The position numbers were made by a program, and so were the translations under genes. Positions 4,926-6,789 of a stretch of 6,789 nucleotides of DNA are shown here, in pieces; position 1 is the stretch's first letter, and each line of letters opens with the position of its first letter. The stretch is from Verrucomicrobiales bacterium (GTDB taxonomy: Bacteria > Verrucomicrobiota > Verrucomicrobiia > Verrucomicrobiales > SLCJ01): the NCBI GenBank assembly GCA_007125835.1, contig SLCJ01000073.1:1-6789 (forward strand), given 5' to 3'. The notes below the pieces were generated by a model. That model did no database searches. It was not told the DNA's origin and saw nothing but the letters and a program-made list of their open reading frames with translations.

Positions 4926-6641
4926 ATGAAGACCGAAGATTTCATCCGTCAAAGCAAACCACTCGCCGTGGCCGTCGGGCGCGACCCCGGGATTTCCGTG
5001 AAAACCGGCGAAGGCACCTGGTCAATCAGCACCAGCACTGCGGCGATCCGCATCGTGGAAAATGATCTGGCACTGCTGGGCCCTGACCTGTGCACATCGC
5101 TGATTATCCACGAGGCCGGGCATGCGGCGATCTCCCGCTATCTTCAAATCATGCATGCGGAGTATGAACTCGATGAATACTGCTTCCGGCGTGATGAGCT
5201 GGTTTTACAATACCTCAACCTCATCGAAGACATCCGATTGGAAGCCTGGCTTGCCCGCCGTTTCCCGGGCAACCGCCAGCGGGTAGCACTTCGCGACCGG
5301 CATTTCCGCCGGCGCGCCAGCGAAAAACATCCTGAGGGATATGTGGCGGGCTGTCGCTTTGCCTCCTTGTTTTACGGCATATCGGCCCTTTTCTGGAAAG
5401 GGCGCCTCGAAGGAGCAAAAATTCACCCGGAAGCCGCAAAGCTGATCAAAGATTGTACCGCCGACTTGGTAGAAGCCGTGGCCAGCCAGCCGCCCGTGTT
5501 TTTCGCTGGCGGATGCCCCCCCGCGTTTCTCTCCCACCCGGCATACGCACTTTTTCCTGATGCGGCATTCGAGCCGGGAGAAGCGGAAGTTGTGATGGCA
5601 GCCTACGACAGCATCCAGGCCTTGGAGCGTTTGTTCCTGCCCACCCTTCGCCAGTGGATCGACGAACCGGGTCAGGAACCCGTGGATGCGAGCGTTCTTA
5701 TGGAAGAATTCTTTGGAGACCGCGATTGCCGGAACACCTTCGTGGAGGGAGAGCTACTGCCCGCCAAATCTCCGGCGGCAGGCACGATCATGGAGGCAGC
5801 CTGGCAAGAGGTGCGCAAACTGAAAGTGAGTTCCGAATTGCCGCGCTATAGCCCCTTCTTCAGCCGTGAAGAAGAGCGAGCCTTCGAGGCCAGAGAGAGG
5901 GAGAAACTTGATCTTGAGCTAATAAAGATCGCCCCTCGGGCGCGACATCTGGCCAAGGAACTGTCCGTTCTGCTCGCCAAAAGGAAACTTCGAGAATCAG
6001 CCGGCGGCAGCCGCCGCCTCAATTTGCGGGCGGCCATGCGTGCGGAAACGGCCCCACTACCGGATCATGAATTGTGGAAATCCAGGCCAGGTGATCCCGT
6101 GGCCGCCAGTGGCGTCTTGATGATTGTCGACACGTCGGGGTCCATGGAGAGGGGCGAGCGCGCGGAATCCGCCTTCGAGGGTGTGCTCCTGCTGCGTTCG
6201 GCACTGCGCCACCTCGGCATCCCCGCAGGCACAATTTGTTTCGCGGATCAAGCAGAGTGGATCGAACGCCCCGGCCCTTTGCCTGCCGAGACACCCACTT
6301 TATATCGCAGGATCCAAGAACCCTTTGGCGACACGCGCTTTTCGCCACCTGCCGCCGAAGCCATGGCAGCCATCCACGAAAATTCATGGCAAACATCCCT
6401 CGTCATCTGGATCACCGATGGCGGCAACGAGGAATCCGAACAGCACACCACAACACTGCTGTTCGAAGGCATGCGCCAGCTCGGTGCCCGCCTGATCGGC
6501 CTGGGCCTTGGCTCCCACACCGCAAAAATTGCCGAACACTTTCCAGACGGGCTTTCCGCCCACAATCTGCGCAGCAAAGATCTCGCTGCTGCGCTCTCAC
6601 GCATCGCCCGCGCAGCAATCGCACTTGCCCCCGCAGCTTAG
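4926..6641 (+). CDS. CobT-like protein: HExxH metallopeptidase-like region plus VWA domain
   Basis: A 571 aa probably cytoplasmic protein; no signal peptide or membrane helix is seen. The N-terminal part has a zinc-binding HExxH motif (His62-Glu63-Ala-Gly-His66 in LIIHEAGHAA). It is followed by NLIEDIRLE (98-106), whose Glu101 or Glu106 could be the third ligand as in gluzincin peptidases; the ED.R.E pattern also occurs in CobT-like VWA proteins. Residues 130-300 are helical and unassigned. A charged, coiled-coil-prone stretch spans about 313-357. The C-terminus is a VWA domain: MIDAS DTSGS (Asp402, Ser404, Ser406), Thr470 in GDTRFSPP and Asp498 in WITDGG, all present, so Mg-dependent partner binding is expected. 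VWA proteins beside MoxR/CobS-type ATPases usually act as their adaptor. Here the adaptor may itself be a protease. ATG 4926 is chosen because the upstream open frame is only the AAA+ gene read in another phase. Its substrate is unknown. Confidence 0.9.
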   Translation: MKTEDFIRQSKPLAVAVGRDPGISVKTGEGTWSISTSTAAIRIVENDLALLGPDLCTSLIIHEAGHAAISRYLQIMHAEYELDEYCFRRDELVLQYLNLIEDIRLEAWLARRFPGNRQRVALRDRHFRRRASEKHPEGYVAGCRFASLFYGISALFWKGRLEGAKIHPEAAKLIKDCTADLVEAVASQPPVFFAGGCPPAFLSHPAYALFPDAAFEPGEAEVVMAAYDSIQALERLFLPTLRQWIDEPGQEPVDASVLMEEFFGDRDCRNTFVEGELLPAKSPAAGTIMEAAWQEVRKLKVSSELPRYSPFFSREEERAFEAREREKLDLELIKIAPRARHLAKELSVLLAKRKLRESAGGSRRLNLRAAMRAETAPLPDHELWKSRPGDPVAASGVLMIVDTSGSMERGERAESAFEGVLLLRSALRHLGIPAGTICFADQAEWIERPGPLPAETPTLYRRIQEPFGDTRFSPPAAEAMAAIHENSWQTSLVIWITDGGNEESEQHTTTLLFEGMRQLGARLIGLGLGSHTAKIAEHFPDGLSAHNLRSKDLAAALSRIARAAIALAPAA

Positions 6642-6663
6642 CCACGCCAATAAACCATTTACC

Positions 6664-6789
6664 ATGTGCTACTTTTTCTATTTCCTTCAAGACAGCAATC
6701 CAGTGCCGTCGGTCAAACTACTCGCCGATCTCAGCCCCGCAGAGGTCGGCCGTCTGCGGCGCGGAAGCATCGATAGCAGCGACCTTTTC
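6664..6789 (+). CDS. Start of a further gene in the cluster (partial, 42 codons)
   Basis: An ATG 22 nt after the VWA stop opens a frame that runs off the window end without a stop. The first residues (MCYFFYFLQD) are strongly aromatic and hydrophobic but too short and too acidic-ended for a clear membrane helix. They are followed by SVKLLADLSPAEVGRLRRG, which looks like an ordinary soluble helix. No family is recognised from 42 residues. The short spacing, same strand and lack of a terminator in the gap suggest co-transcription with the AAA+/VWA genes, so it could be a fourth component. There is no Shine-Dalgarno sequence before the ATG. Confidence 0.55.
   Translation, partial: MCYFFYFLQDSNPVPSVKLLADLSPAEVGRLRRGSIDSSDLF

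Noticed and set aside
3385..6641. Cobalto- or magnesium-chelatase CobS/CobT assignment
   Set aside because: Similarity is at the level of AAA+ and VWA architecture only; there is no large subunit or tetrapyrrole gene nearby, and the HExxH region, BRCT-like domain and Walker insert differ from what I expect of CobS/CobT.

Overview
The window looks like chromosomal DNA from a GC-rich, SD-poor bacterium, most plausibly a member of Verrucomicrobiota. That assignment is inference. It rests on intergenic phrases of a kind I associate with that phylum (an 'accgcagagag…' tract, a 'ggagcgcgga…tccgc' hairpin module, 'gagtttggag' tracts) and on several genes that start without a Shine-Dalgarno sequence. 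No ribosomal or other taxonomic marker gene is present.

Left part (1-2850) is loosely packed. A minus-strand gene (37-600) encodes a small, probably exported protein of unknown function. It is followed by about 830 bases without a convincing gene. Next comes a type II toxin-antitoxin pair: a PIN-domain RNase (1427-1852) overlapping by four bases a ribbon-helix-helix-like antitoxin (1849-2082). The pair, with a 41-codon ORF abutting it, lies between two directly repeated non-coding elements of about 340 bases (779-1120 and 2230-2559). Each repeat carries two or more short perfect hairpins. A GC-rich, hairpin-forming stretch (2560-2780) follows the second repeat.

Right part (2796-6789) is a compact same-strand gene cluster with a candidate sigma-70-type promoter. 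Its genes are: (i) a 161-175 aa protein with an SH3-like N-terminus and an acidic tail; (ii) a 476 aa AAA+ ATPase of the MoxR/CobS/midasin type with an N-terminal segment that reads like a BRCT domain; (iii) a 571 aa protein joining an HExxH zinc-metallopeptidase-like region to a C-terminal von Willebrand factor A (VWA) domain with an intact MIDAS; and (iv) the start of a further gene cut by the window edge. AAA+ and VWA proteins encoded side by side generally work as a pair, the ATPase ring remodelling a target presented through the metal-dependent VWA adaptor. Here the adaptor also appears to carry a protease. The combination suggests an ATP-driven remodelling or proteolytic machine whose substrate is unknown. 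No chelatase large subunit is present, so a metal-chelatase role is not supported. This cluster is the most interesting part of the window.
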